Shown: positions 46,624-56,950, counted from the first letter of the stretch. The stretch: DNA of 64,000 nt from Phytophthora sp. 'mugwort' (GCA_033558025.1 JAUCEF010000010.1:955001-1019000), one strand, 5' to 3'. The notes: a model not told the origin generated them from the letters alone. Made by a program: numbers and translations.

Positions 46624-47630
46624 TTAAGTACCGTGGAAAACAACAAAAACATACGTATCTCTATCAACAGAACGTATTTCTTTTGTCCAACACTGCACAT
46701 GTGATTTACGAGCAATTGCACGTTAAAGTTCGACTTTTTTATGGCTTGCATTTTCATCTCGTCTGACCTTAAAACCAATAATATCACACAAATGAGGTAC
46801 CATTTTGCGTTTGGGGTTGGGGACGTCTCGATGGGTAATCTCCAAGTTGAAAACACAGAAGTAAATACCTGGAAAAACACCTCCGTTTAGCATGAAACGC
46901 AATATTGACGGAGATACAAATGAAGTAAAATTCCCCTTGTCAAATGCATCCCAATGTCACTAATTTGAGGATAATAGTGTTTATACGAATCGACTTTGAA
47001 AGGGTATAAACATACATTGGGGTAATTACTTCGGGATTTACCTGTACGATAAAAAATATGAGATGTTATCGCGTTAGGGGCTATTCGCCAGCAAATGGAC
47101 CTGGACAATTGAGTGGAGTTTGTCTCCAGTTGCGTTCGCGTCCGCTTCAGCTCCAGGTTGAAACAGCCGTCCATTATAGCCAATCACAAACGTTTACGGC
47201 GTGTCACACGTTAGCAATTTTTCAGTTCGTCTTCTCCCTTCAGTTGCCAAGGACCCACGACTGATGCCGCGCTACCTGACGAGAGCTGGGGCCTCCAAGC
47301 CAAGTGGGTCTGTCCATAAGCACTCACCAACGAGGAATGCAGACCCAGCAAATATGTGTACTTCGGCAAGGTTTCTGCTGGTAAATGAGATTGACCTCAA
47401 GAGGCTAATCTGCGCTTGCTCTATGGTTTGGTGTTCGACATAGCGTCTTGTTGCCTGTGGATACTGAAAGTGCTCCCCTCGTAACCGTACCCAGCGCGTT
47501 TCGCGACAGTGTTTTCGATGATCTTCAACCTGACGTAGTCAAGAAGGCTAGTCGTCTCTATTTTTTTGAAACGTCTGACTTCAACGAGGGGGATCTCGGC
47601 ACCGAGGTCGACATTGCTCCAGCCACATTG
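46624..47630. other. Gap between pogo and Harbinger remnants
   Basis: Short AT-rich frames on both strands; none is recognisable. The plus-strand frame opened at 47448 enters the Harbinger MYB-like gene; its first 60 or so codons have no known motif and may be flank rather than protein. Confidence 0.3.
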
Positions 47631-48243
47631 GCGACGGCGTCGCAAATCGCCCAGCGTAACCTTGAGCAGTCCAAGGATGCGCCTCCAGCAGCGCCTAAAC
47701 GGTGCGGTCAATCAGTCAAAGCTGCTGCACAGAAGTCGGATAGCTTTGCCTGGACGGTACGGGCTACGAACGCATTACTAGTGGCCCGCTTCATTACTTT
47801 AAGCGATCGCTTCAAAGGGACAAGGAGCTCGTAGCAACTGGCCGATGCGTCAGAGATGGTTGCAGCTGAAACGTCATGCGAAGGGCGCTTACTGGTGAAA
47901 CCCATCCAATGCAAATCGAAGGTGACTTGTGTTGTTGACAATTGACCGATGCGTATTACTTTTGATGTCGTTTTGCTGACCTTCATTGTTTTGTGCAATT
48001 TAGCTAAAGCATTTGCAAAGGCTTTATACAGCATCTCGTACCAGCCAACGCGATACGGGCAACGCAACTGAGAAGCCACTGGACCCGCCGCTTTGTTACG
48101 AGACGATGTGCGATGTCTGGGGTGGTTTGACAGGGATGGACGAGGCACCGCTATATTCAAGCGACGAAACCCGCAGGCATCAGCCACATCCTGAAGTAGC
48201 TCATGAAGAGGACGCGGAAAAAGACGAAGATAGCGAACCATGA
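47630..48243 (+). pseudogene. Harbinger-associated MYB/SANT-like DNA-binding protein, broken
   Basis: The reading contains the trihelix/MYB-like region of Harbinger accessory proteins in oomycetes: KSDSFAWTVRATNALLVARF, FITLSDRFKGTRSS, then after a TAG at 47832 in the same frame QLADASEMVAAETSCEGRLL and KPIQCKSKVTCV. Further on, in a new frame, come LCYETMCDVWGGLTGMDEAP and an acidic tail (EVAHEEDAEKDEDSEP) to a stop at 48241. This protein normally binds the element ends and brings in the transposase encoded on the opposite strand. It is convergent with the transposase remnant that follows. Confidence 0.65.
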
Positions 48244-48585
48244 GCAAGAGAGTCCGAAGAGCTACGTTCTGATGGGTGGCGCCGTACCAATGACGGTAAG
48301 AGAAAACGAAAGTCGAGTGAAGTGGGCGAGGGAATGAGAGCAATTAGTTCCAGCATGCATGAAATTGCGAGGCCTTCAAGGCTGCTAAGGCCCCGTATGA
48401 AATGGATTCTCACGAAGCGACGGCCTGCTCTACACACGAGGTGTTGAAGTCATTGCACGACCTCACACAGAGCGTTGAGCACACAGACAGTGATTCTCAG
48501 CCAACTTGTCCAGCAACTCAGTCAGAACACTGGTAGCAACAATGCAAGTGCGTAGGTTTGTATTTGTGTCGTAGGAATCACAAAC

Positions 48586-49150
48586 TCAGCGACAAATACT
48601 ACGTGCAATTCCATTCATTTTTTGCAGTCCGATTTGGCGGAGCAGTGAGGAACCCACCAGCTCATCATCTTCAGCGGGTTTGTCGTTCTCAACGAAAGGG
48701 GTGTTTTCTGCAGTGTCATGAACTTCTTCATAAAAATTGTGCAACACCACCGTAGCAGTCACTCGTTCGCGTGATAGAATCTTCGTCAAGAACACCTGGC
48801 AGTATGCAAAATCGACCCTTCCACAGCCCAAACGTTGACTCTACTGCCATCCTGGAGCTCGAATGCCCAGGCCGAGAAAGATGCTCTGTGCAGCGAAGAT
48901 TGGTCTCAAACCAGACAGAGTACGCGGCCGATTGCAGCATGATGTCAAAGCGCAACGTCGTGACAGTGCGATGTTGCTTAACCCTGTCGTCATCGTCATC
49001 TTGGACATGTATAGCTGCTAGTGCTGTGGCTTGATCAGCCAGCGCCACGACTGCGACAACGGCGTCCTCCATTTTGTAAAGCGGATCTCTAGGTGTGCCT
49101 TTCCGTCTCCACCGTCTGATAGTGGAGACGAAATTGGACATTTGTATCTC
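48586..49150 (-). pseudogene. PIF/Harbinger DDE transposase, internally deleted
   Basis: On the minus strand the N-terminal part (VSTIRRWRRKGTPRDPLYKM, then DIMLQSAAYSVWFETNLRC) passes directly into the C-terminal part (SSRMAVESTFGLWKGRFCIL, 48900-48840). After a frame change the family tail follows (RVTATVVLHNFYEEVHDT; FVENDKPAEDDELVGSSLLR). The E-x-x-F-G-x-W-K-x-R-F and VLHNF motifs are characteristic of Harbinger transposases. The central DDE core with the first two Asp residues is missing, so this is a deletion derivative. It forms a two-gene element with the MYB-like gene at 47.6-48.2 kb. Confidence 0.75.
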
Positions 49151-49364
49151 GTTGTCAAGTTGTAAAGACCACTAGAACAACCAATCAAAATCGTGGAAAC
49201 CTTATCCATCTCCAGATCCAGTTGCTGGCGAACCAGCCCCTTACAACACCATTTCTAGGAAATCTCACGGCAATCTCCACAGCCTTTCAAAAAATGTATT
49301 TAAACATGGACGCAGTTTCATATTTGTTTCTAACGGTAACACTTAACTTGACAACATAACTTAG

Positions 49365-50078
49365 CTAGTTAGTATTTCCGGTGCCACCCAACTCTTCGTA
49401 GTGTGTCTGGCAATAGTTCCGCGTGCGTTCATACGCCGGCTTAGAGCAACTTGGCACCTGGCAGCGCTTGCCGCCGCCGTGGGCCCAGCAAAACCCATTT
49501 GACACGGCGATCGTATCGCAGCTCTCGAACGAGCACACGGTGCCGCCTCCATGCGACCAGCAGACGCCCTTCGACTTCGCGCGGTTGATACAGTCCGGCA
49601 CCTTGCACTTTACTGACCCACCGTGTTTCCAGCAGCGCTTGGCATGCTTCGCTCGACTGGTGCACCCTTTGACAGTGCAGAACTTGCTGCCCTTGCGGAC
49701 AGGTGCCGCAGCGTCGGAAGGCGTCACCGTACGCTTCCGTTTGACTACGTTAGCTCCAGTAATGAACCTGCGCGTCTGGGCGTCGGTCTCTGATTCCGAA
49801 TCAGATGACGAAAGGATGAAGGAGAGAGCAGCCTTGTCCTTGATATTCATATCATCGATTGCATTGGCGAACTCGCTCGAGTTTTCGGAGAATTGTTGCT
49901 CTTGCTGCTGCTGCATGACGGAACTGATTGCGAACCGGGAGGCAGGAGACACGGTGGGCCCGGCGGCAAAATTGCGGAATGGGCTGACGATTGGCAAGGC
50001 ACTCGGCGTGTTGACGCTGCTCAGGGTGCTGAAGGTTGTGGCCGGGTGCGCCAGCATTAGCTTGTCGCGCGCATCCAT
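49365..50078 (-). CDS. WRKY19-type zinc-finger protein, copy 1
   Basis: The gene is intact and single-exon. I choose ATG 50078 (MDARDKLMLAHPATTFST), giving 237 residues, because the paralogue at 53.6 kb is 240 residues with an aligned N-terminus; another in-frame ATG at 50258 would add 60 residues. A Ser/Gln-rich N-terminus (MQQQQEQQFSENSSEFAN) leads to the conserved KAALSFILSSSDSESETD and a basic KRKRTVT (possible nuclear signal). Four zinc fingers of the C-x4-C-x9-11-C-x2-H type follow: CTVKGCTSRAKHAKRCWKH, CKVPDCINRAKSKGVCWSH, CSFESCDTIAVSNGFCWAH and a last one ending RNYCQTHYEELGG. Such finger arrays are named after the extra fingers of plant WRKY19 and are numerous in oomycetes. A nuclear DNA- or RNA-binding role is likely but unproven. 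Confidence 0.87.
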   Translation of the reverse strand: MDARDKLMLAHPATTFSTLSSVNTPSALPIVSPFRNFAAGPTVSPASRFAISSVMQQQQEQQFSENSSEFANAIDDMNIKDKAALSFILSSSDSESETDAQTRRFITGANVVKRKRTVTPSDAAAPVRKGSKFCTVKGCTSRAKHAKRCWKHGGSVKCKVPDCINRAKSKGVCWSHGGGTVCSFESCDTIAVSNGFCWAHGGGKRCQVPSCSKPAYERTRNYCQTHYEELGGTGNTN

Positions 50079-51842
50079 CGCGGCAAGAGAGGGGCTGCTC
50101 GATCTTGTAATGTCTACGACAGGGGCGGACAGGCGCAAGTTTCTCTCTTGTGGTAAGAAACGAGAAGCGATTGTTCTCGTGTGTCGGCTGGGCGTAATAG
50201 ACCGTTGTTCACAACAACTCAAATCTGAAAGTGACGGGTGAAAGGCCGAGTCTGACATCGGATTATGTCGCTGAGGAATGCATCGAAAGCCCCGTACAGA
50301 GAGTAGAAAGGGATATGTTTGGGATGTACCAGGTGCTCGGCGACAGGTGCTGCTCGCAAGCACGAGCTGGGAAGCAGGTAAACCGAACCACGACGTGCTC
50401 TAAAAACAGCCTGTGAGGCACTCACGCGTGACCCTCGTCTCGGGGCGGAGGCACTTGGCTCGAGAGACGTCGACGGGTTGTCAGCGTGTCCTGAGGCGAG
50501 GCTACATTTGCTCAGATCCTGCTGCTTTGGACGGCAACAGCCAGGTAAGCTGGCCTTGGGCGGTGTGGTAAGAACAGTCAGATCAGGCACTGTCAATGAA
50601 GTCACAACACCATGTCACGTCTCACCAGCCGCGCTCCAAGTCAATAACTCTCATACAGAGGGATACATGCACTTTTCCGGAATCCAACGACGTCCTTCAT
50701 GCGTCTTTTGGGCAAAGTTGAAGCGTACATAGATCTCCGTCGCAAATAAAACAAGATACAAGTTGAGGCTTTGTCTAGAGCGATATCTTGAAGGCAAGAT
50801 GGGGCGGCAATCACATAAAGTTCATTCGTGTTTGGAAGGTTGCTGTGTCGAGCACATTTGAGAACGTAATTGAGATGGGAGGATGTTCGTGGTCTAACAC
50901 TGACGGAGCGAACTAGTTGGTAGGGCTTGAATCAAGCGCCAACTCGGTCGTTAAGCACTACCAGTTCTCTGCCGTACCATCTGCTAGCGGAGAGTTGACA
51001 TGGGGGACTTGTTTAAACCTGTCGTCGTGCCGAGGTTTACGCCCGAAGCGGCTCGGGCTCGGTGCATGACAACCTTTTGGCAGGCCTTAATAGCGAGTAG
51101 AACGCATACGCTTCCTTGTTGATTATAAATATCCCAACCCAAATGCGAGGCGTTCTCTTTCACATCTAGGACTATAATAAAAGGGGCTGGGGATCCGGAT
51201 GAAAGCAAAGCTTAGTTTAGAAAATGCCTGCTTTGACTGGACAATTCAGTCCGCTCAGGTAGTGATGTGGGCGAGGCCACTTGATGCTCGCGATCAGTTA
51301 GTGCGTCTGACCGCCTTCAACCTGACATGCCGGTCGCGATTGCTTGCTTGCTTACATGTATATCGCCACCGAGACGGTGAGGCGGTCGCATCAAACGGCA
51401 ATACAAATGATCCTCTCGCTAATCATAGCGTCGTGAACCAGCTGTGTATTTCTCTTTAAGGGTATGGCTCGGCCAGGATAGCCGTAATAGCAGGTAGTTC
51501 CACTTATGTGGTACATGTAGCCATTTGTGCTCCCGTCCTCCCGTCCTTGCTGGAATAACTACTCGCCCAGCATCGAAGGCATCGAAGGCTCCTTATTGGC
51601 GGTCAATTCAGCGTATATCGTTCGTGTGATCTTAGTCATTTTCCCAACAGCTCATCTCTATATAGAACGGCTATCGAGACCAAGTCCCGATGTCGCTCAA
51701 TAACGCCCAGTGATTGCAGATATGCCAGCATTACGCTGCGTACCCTTCCCGGCACTGAAGGAGTTATCCACGTGGGTTCATGCCACGCTGGAGTTGTCTC
51801 TGTCTCCCGAGAAGAGGACCAAGTAACCGATGAGCTTACCGC
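50079..51842. other. Gap with no supported gene
   Basis: Upstream of copy 1 the minus-strand frame remains open to 50363, so a longer N-terminus is possible. A plus-strand ATG frame of 86 codons at 51199-51459 (MKAKLSLENACFDWTIQSAQ) has no known domain. Nothing else is supported. Confidence 0.35.
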
Positions 51843-51955
51843 CATGCTCTCACACATCCATACCTCAAACCCGATATCAGTCACGGAGCTTCTCAATACA
51901 TAAAGGAAAACACAAGACTTCTGCGGTGCCGAGGGGTATGACAGCGTTGAGGATG
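51843..51955 (-). repeat. Dispersed repeat, copy A
   Basis: The sequence aligns by eye with 60782-60955: shared blocks include ATGCTCTCACA, CCTCAAAC, TCTCAAT and GTATGA. Both copies, read on the minus strand, give S-V-T-D-I-x-F-E-x-W (SSVTDIGFEVWMC here), so the repeat may derive from a coding sequence or a shared 5' region. Copy B has two extra segments. Confidence 0.6.
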
Positions 51956-52938
51956 ACAAGCCTATGGATTCATGAGAGGGAATCGCAAATTAGTATTATC
52001 ATTCCTGTTGAGGGTGTATTCCAAGACTAGGGATTCATATTGAGGGGATCATCTGTATTGCTACTCGAGGCCGCAAAGCCTGACTCACGCGTCACTCGTC
52101 TAACTTAGACTCTAAGCGAGCAAGTGATGACTGCGCGCGGACCTTCCACCCGGCCTATCAACTTCAACGCGCTGCCGCCCGTTTGACAAGCGACATAGCG
52201 AGCGTCGACGAGGCGATGTTGGGCCCATGCACCGTTCCGATATCCAAGTGGGCCGCGCAAAAGGGGAAGGCATTGTCCGCCAGGTGCGGCGAGCGGCAGG
52301 TTCCGATGCTACTGTAGTCCATGATGAGCTGAGCTCGAGTGGGAGGTCGCGCGTGGCTCAGCTACAAGTCGTTGACTGATGTCGCCGGGTCTCGGTGCAT
52401 GTTGGTCCTGATATCGCCGTCTGTATTGATATCGCCACATTATACCAAGCGGCTGACACAATACAGTACCGTGTGTCGTACGGCTGGAAGGTGGGTCGAG
52501 GCATAAGGCGTCAAGGAACTGGTTCGTGTCGTGAGGAGCTGTCATCTACTATAGCAGTGGAAGCTACTGTAAATTCTACAGTAGCTTCATGTAGAGGTGT
52601 CGGCGCGTTTGTGTCGGGGTTACGCTGTCACCGCATAAGAAATAGTACAGTATTATCAACGCGACACGAGCCATGCAGCTTGGCGTGACTCCCTGCGAGG
52701 TTTGCACCTGACTAGAAGTCCGCGGCGGCCACAACCGTAATTTAAGTCACTCGACAGTGTTGTCCTCACTTGCCTGGACGCCGATGGAGCTGTCATCGCA
52801 TGGTGGTTGTTGCAGTTCCCTGCCAGTCCACTCATTCTGCTATCTCGACGGAGCGGTGCTACATGGACCAGCCTATTGATGTGCAACGCCAGCGCGAGGA
52901 GAATGCCGTCGGAACGGATTGCTTAGCGCAGCCTCGGT
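51956..52938. other. Gap with a perfect hairpin
   Basis: No gene is supported. Positions 52560-52571 and 52577-52588 are 12-bp perfect inverted repeats (GAAGCTACTGTA / TACAGTAGCTTC) around a 5-nt loop. Plus-strand frames nearby are short. Confidence 0.45.
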
Positions 52939-53304
52939 ATGGACCTTCGCCGGTCACATCGCGAGATCCTTCGTGATCGGCTTTGCAATGCTGCGCTGTG
53001 CCGAAGTCTCTGTACTTTGCATGTGGCCCGCGAGATCGGCCATCAGGACTCCCGGGCCAAGAGTTCTTCGTGCAGTGGCGGCGCATTAGTCGATGATTGC
53101 CCCACACCTCCAAGTGGCTGTGTGGCTCCGATGCCGCCGAACGCAAAACGTCGACGCAGCGGCGGGATGCTAACGCTGCAGTCGCTGGAGGAGAAACTTT
53201 GTAAACACGGCGCCGCGTCGTTGTGTTTATCTCCTTCTTGTATTATCAGTGACAATACAAGAAGGACAATTTGTCAGTGCGGGCGTCAAGCATCGGGCAT
53301 GTGA
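52939..53304 (+). CDS. Hypothetical protein with degenerate zinc-finger-like C-terminus
   Basis: ATG 52939 opens 121 codons without stop. The middle has PPNAKRRRSGGM (basic, nuclear-signal-like). The C-terminus KLCKHGAASLCLSPSCIISD echoes the R-C-W-K-H-G-G-x3-C-x4-C unit of the flanking zinc-finger proteins, with one residue fewer before His. It lies between the two intact zinc-finger genes but on the opposite strand. It may be a decayed third paralogue or chance. A 13-bp perfect hairpin sits inside its 3' part. Confidence 0.35.
   Translation: MDLRRSHREILRDRLCNAALCRSLCTLHVAREIGHQDSRAKSSSCSGGALVDDCPTPPSGCVAPMPPNAKRRRSGGMLTLQSLEEKLCKHGAASLCLSPSCIISDNTRRTICQCGRQASGM
53232..53266. repeat. Perfect hairpin, 13-bp arms
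   Basis: TCCTTCTTGTATT (53232-53244) and AATACAAGAAGGA (53254-53266) are exact reverse complements around a 9-nt loop. No gene end lies close enough for a terminator, and the window is eukaryotic. Confidence 0.85.
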
Positions 53305-53576
53305 ACTCGATGGAGGTTTTTGCTATGGCAATTTCCAATAATAGCAACCACTATTACGGCGGATTTTAAATCTGTAATACATCGGGAAATGCTTTGCTGA
53401 CTCATGACCGCGCAGTGGAAGTGACCGCGAGTAAATATGGGCCATGAATTATAGTTGTATCATGCCCGTGAACCTAGAACCAAGTCACTAAGCTTCAAGC
53501 AAGCGCCTGCGGTGTATATATACGCTTTTCTTTTGGTTTTATACATATAGTTTCTATATAACGTTAACACGTTTCG

Positions 53577-54299
53577 CTAGCCGGTTTTGGACTCGGTGAT
53601 GGCACTGAGCTCCTCATAATGCGTCTGGCAGTAGTTCTGTGTGCGCTCATATGCCGGTTTGGAACAATTCGGCACCTGACAGCGCTTGCCGCCGCCGTGA
53701 GCCCAGCAAAAACCATTCGACACGGCGATCGTATCACAGCTCTCGAACGAGCACGAGGTGCCGCCGCCGTGCGACCAGCAGACGCCCTTGGACTTTGCGC
53801 GGTTGGTGCAGTCCGGCACCTTGCATCGCACCCATCCGCCGTGTTTCCAGCAGCGCTTGGCGTGCTTCGCGCGACTGGTACATCCTTCAACGGAGCAGAA
53901 CTTGCTACCTTTTTTAACTGCTGGCTTCGAGGCCGAAGCTGCTGCTGTCATTGTAGGAGACATCGTCGTCCCTGTCACGCTGCGTCTACGCTTGGCGACT
54001 GTCGGCACGCTGACCGAGTCGCGCTTCTTGGCCTTGGGCTCGTCCGGATCCGACTCGGAATCGGACGACAACAGGATGAAGGAGAGCGCGGCCTTGTGCC
54101 GGACGTCCGGGGTGTCCACGTTGGCCGGAGCTCTCGAGTTTTCCGAGCTGTCGTCCTGATTCATCACGGCGATGCTAGGGAGCCGAAATGCGGGGCTGGA
54201 GGATAGCGTGGGGCCGACGATAAAGGTCGTGGCGCTCGGCAAGGCTCTGAAGGGGAACGGTGTCTGATAAGCCACCAGAGACGTATCGGGCACGATCAT
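53577..54299 (-). CDS. WRKY19-type zinc-finger protein, copy 2
   Basis: The gene is intact, single-exon and encodes 240 residues from ATG 54299 (MIVPDTSLVAYQTPFPFRAL). It is a clear paralogue of the gene at 49365-50078. Shared features are the S-S-D-S-E-S-D motif after KAALSFILL, a basic KRRRSVT, and four C-x4-C-x9-11-C-x2-H fingers: CSVEGCTSRAKHAKRCWKH, CKVPDCTNRAKSKGVCWSH, CSFESCDTIAVSNGFCWAH and a last one ending QNYCQTHYEELS. Fingers 2 and 3 are almost identical in the two copies, while the N-terminal halves have diverged strongly, indicating purifying selection or gene conversion over the fingers. The copies are in the same orientation, 3.5 kb apart, consistent with tandem duplication. 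Confidence 0.9.
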   Translation of the reverse strand: MIVPDTSLVAYQTPFPFRALPSATTFIVGPTLSSSPAFRLPSIAVMNQDDSSENSRAPANVDTPDVRHKAALSFILLSSDSESDPDEPKAKKRDSVSVPTVAKRRRSVTGTTMSPTMTAAASASKPAVKKGSKFCSVEGCTSRAKHAKRCWKHGGWVRCKVPDCTNRAKSKGVCWSHGGGTSCSFESCDTIAVSNGFCWAHGGGKRCQVPNCSKPAYERTQNYCQTHYEELSAITESKTG

Positions 54300-56033
54300 G
54301 GAGAATTCGAAGCCTGCTTAAGGAGCTTAGTTTAGTTCTCGGCTTGGTAGCTCGCAAAGACACGCCTTGGTAGCTTGACAGCGGATTCAGAAGTGACTTT
54401 CAAGAGGGGGGGGGGGGCGGCTGAGACTTTGACAACTGCTATCTGGGTGGCTCAGATTATGTCACGGATTGCACCGAAAGGCGAGTGCGATGGCATTCTT
54501 CGAGCTGAGGTCCTGTGACTCTCGAGCCGTGCCACCTGGCGCGTGCAACAAGCGACGGCGTGCCATGAAAACAGCTTGCACCAAGTAGGCATTTGCTCAA
54601 GAGAAGCTGACGAACTGTCAGGACGAATGTTGTCGAAAACTTATAGTTGGTCGTCTATCGACGCAGAAGATGCTGCGTGGCAAGAATGTTAAAAAGGATC
54701 GTCGTCAGGCTTGATGTCGCCTTGCCGGCGGTGCTTATCGCAGCAACTAGAAGCTCGACCGTATCCTGGATACGGTCCGCCGTGAACTGACCGACACACT
54801 GCGTCTGGGAATCACAGACATCCGTCGCTACCTCGCGTCAAGATAGCTGTTTGTGGCTCGAAGGATTTAACGCGAAGCTTTGCCTCCGCTTTGAAGCGCT
54901 TCGGTAAACGAGCGAGAAGAACAGACGCGTGTTTTGCCTTGGCATACTAGAGTGATTGTTTGTGGGTTCGTGACGGAATCATCACACAAGGCAAGACAAC
55001 GCAAGGGGGGAGCGATCTCCAGTATCGTGCGGTGGTTCTGCACGAGGCTCTTCTGCTTGGAATCCGTCGACCGCGTACCCCGGACTTTGTACAGTATCGT
55101 TCGTCGAGATTAAGAGCTTGCCACGAACGTTGTACAGACTTACCATCTTCTTGCAGAAACTTGGCAGTCGCGGACCGGTGGTTTGTCGTCATGCCGATGC
55201 TGCATTGCTCGGAGCTTTGGGGTCCACATGAACGTCGTTCTCGGCAATTAGGAGCTCGATTCTTCACACTACACGTCGATATTTGGTGGACCCGATCGTG
55301 TTCTCTATCTTCGCTCCACTGAGACCTGGCTCAACTCCAAGCCGCCGATAACGAGCAAATGTTGACATTATTCACATGGCGAGTTAAGCCTAGCCTCGGT
55401 CTATTCAACGACGATCGCTTGACAACACGGCAACAAGCCGTGAGAGAGGCTCGTTTGGGTGCAGGCACACGACACGCGGTGCCACGACGAGTGTCCTCCT
55501 GTAGTCCATTCTTCCGCACTTCAAACAGGAAGCCTGCGGCGACTTTCGCTTACTGCACCCTTAGCTGCAAACACGGCCTTCCCTGCCGACGGATGGCGGG
55601 ACAAGGGAAGCGGATATAGGGATGTGTGCCGGCCCTGATTCACCTCGCTGAGTCAATAGAGATTGCGAAAATGTCCGATGAACACCAGCCTGGCGTGTAC
55701 ATTGCTTTCCACGGCAGCAGTATAACCAACCTACTGTCCCGTTGTGCTGCTATTGAAAAGGATGCAGCCCATGACAGCCTTCGTTCGTCGCAGACAGATA
55801 CTGATAGCTGTGCCATCCCGTGGCGACGGCATGTTGCTGACAACATCATCAGGGGAAGTGTGACCTCGGCACCCCGAGTCCGGGACCGCAGCCCCATCTC
55901 GCCGAAATGAGAAACGCTGCCTCGCTTTACGCCTTCGGTCTCCGCTATCGCAACGAGTCAGGCGATGCGAGTGAGAAGAGGATCCAGAAGGCGCCCCGGC
56001 GATGCAACAGGCCATGACGGCCGACAGCTCCAT
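54300..56033. other. Gap with no recognised gene
   Basis: A run of 13 G lies at about 54406-54418. Positions 54758-54776 form a palindrome with 9-bp arms and a 1-nt spacer (ACCGTATCC / GGATACGGT). Plus-strand frames at 54960-55322 and 55626-55910 are open for about 120 and 94 codons without a known domain; the second starts with GTG. Confidence 0.35.
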
Positions 56034-56080
56034 ACATATCAGGAAGAGACGATGGCCGCTATAATCTCTTCCTGATATGT
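56034..56080. repeat. Perfect hairpin, 16-bp arms
   Basis: ACATATCAGGAAGAGA (56034-56049) and TCTCTTCCTGATATGT (56065-56080) are exact reverse complements with a 15-nt loop. Confidence 0.88.
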
Positions 56081-56230
56081 ACGAAGCCGTCGTCGATAGA
56101 TCTTATCGGGGCAATCTGAAAATACGTTACACGGTAACGGTGTCCGTGAATGTTGTCTCCTGGGCGTTCGACAGACCCTCCGGCGTACCCGGAGTTTTCA
56201 GACCTCTATGACGGTGTCGCGATAACAGGA

Positions 56231-56303
56231 GAAGGCTCGGGTGCCGCTCTATTTGTGCCGTGGGGAAGCACAACGGCGCCAAGAGAGCGGCACCCGAGCC
56301 TTC
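56231..56303. repeat. Perfect hairpin, 20-bp GC-rich arms
   Basis: Positions 56231-56250 and 56284-56303 are exact 20-bp reverse complements (core GGCTCGGGTGCCGC). The 33-nt loop contains a further 6-bp stem (TTGTGC / GCACAA). The structure lies 150 bp from the previous hairpin, in sequence with no gene. Confidence 0.88.
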
Positions 56304-56950
56304 ACGGCCTTGGCGGTTAGGTGGAGGAGGAGAGCGGGCTGACTACAGATTGAGGTGTCGACGGTGGTGCGGCATATCTGTGGCGCTTGGCGGGAACGGG
56401 GGAAACTGGCGAATGGCTATACCGTAATAGCTATGTCATAAGCGTACTCGCATTTTATCGGTACATGCGTGTTTATAGTTTTCATTGGTATCTTATCGAA
56501 GATGAAGTAGAAGAAGACACGCAGGCCAAATTCAACTAAGTGATCGACAAACTGGATGCACTGGACCTTGTTGAGGTGGCTGCGCGAACGCAGACAGGCG
56601 TAGTGGATAATCTCGCTGCAGAAGAGATATCGGTAACCGAGGAAGCGTAAGGCGTTTAAAATTAGGACGCGTCTAATGCCCAGGTATAACGAAGGGAGCG
56701 CTTTTCTCACTACATGTATTGACCAGGTATTTGCCCAGGTTTGCGAGATGCGCAAACCGTGATGGAAGTAATTTAAACTGAGATGTGCTACAGGTATTTC
56801 ACAGGTATGAGTACCTAGAATATGCGGAACTTACCGATAGTAACACAATCTGGCCGCTATTATTTTGCCAGGTATGTGAGCGAAGTGCCCGAGTATCCAC
56901 CTGGTATTGTCCATGTATTAAGCGAACGTTTAGTTCAACATGCATTCGAC
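56304..56950. other. Gap with no recognised gene
   Basis: A minus-strand frame of 112 codons at 56417-56755 has no known domain. The stretch may hold the 3' flank of the Ulp1-like gene. Nothing else is seen. Confidence 0.35.

Noticed and set aside
47708..48343. 211-codon minus-strand frame over the Harbinger MYB-like gene
   Set aside because: The plus strand holds the recognisable family motifs; the minus frame is its shadow.
49423..50241. 272-codon plus-strand frame over zinc-finger copy 1
   Set aside because: It is antisense to an intact, conserved Cys/His-rich gene; the same kind of shadow recurs over copy 2.
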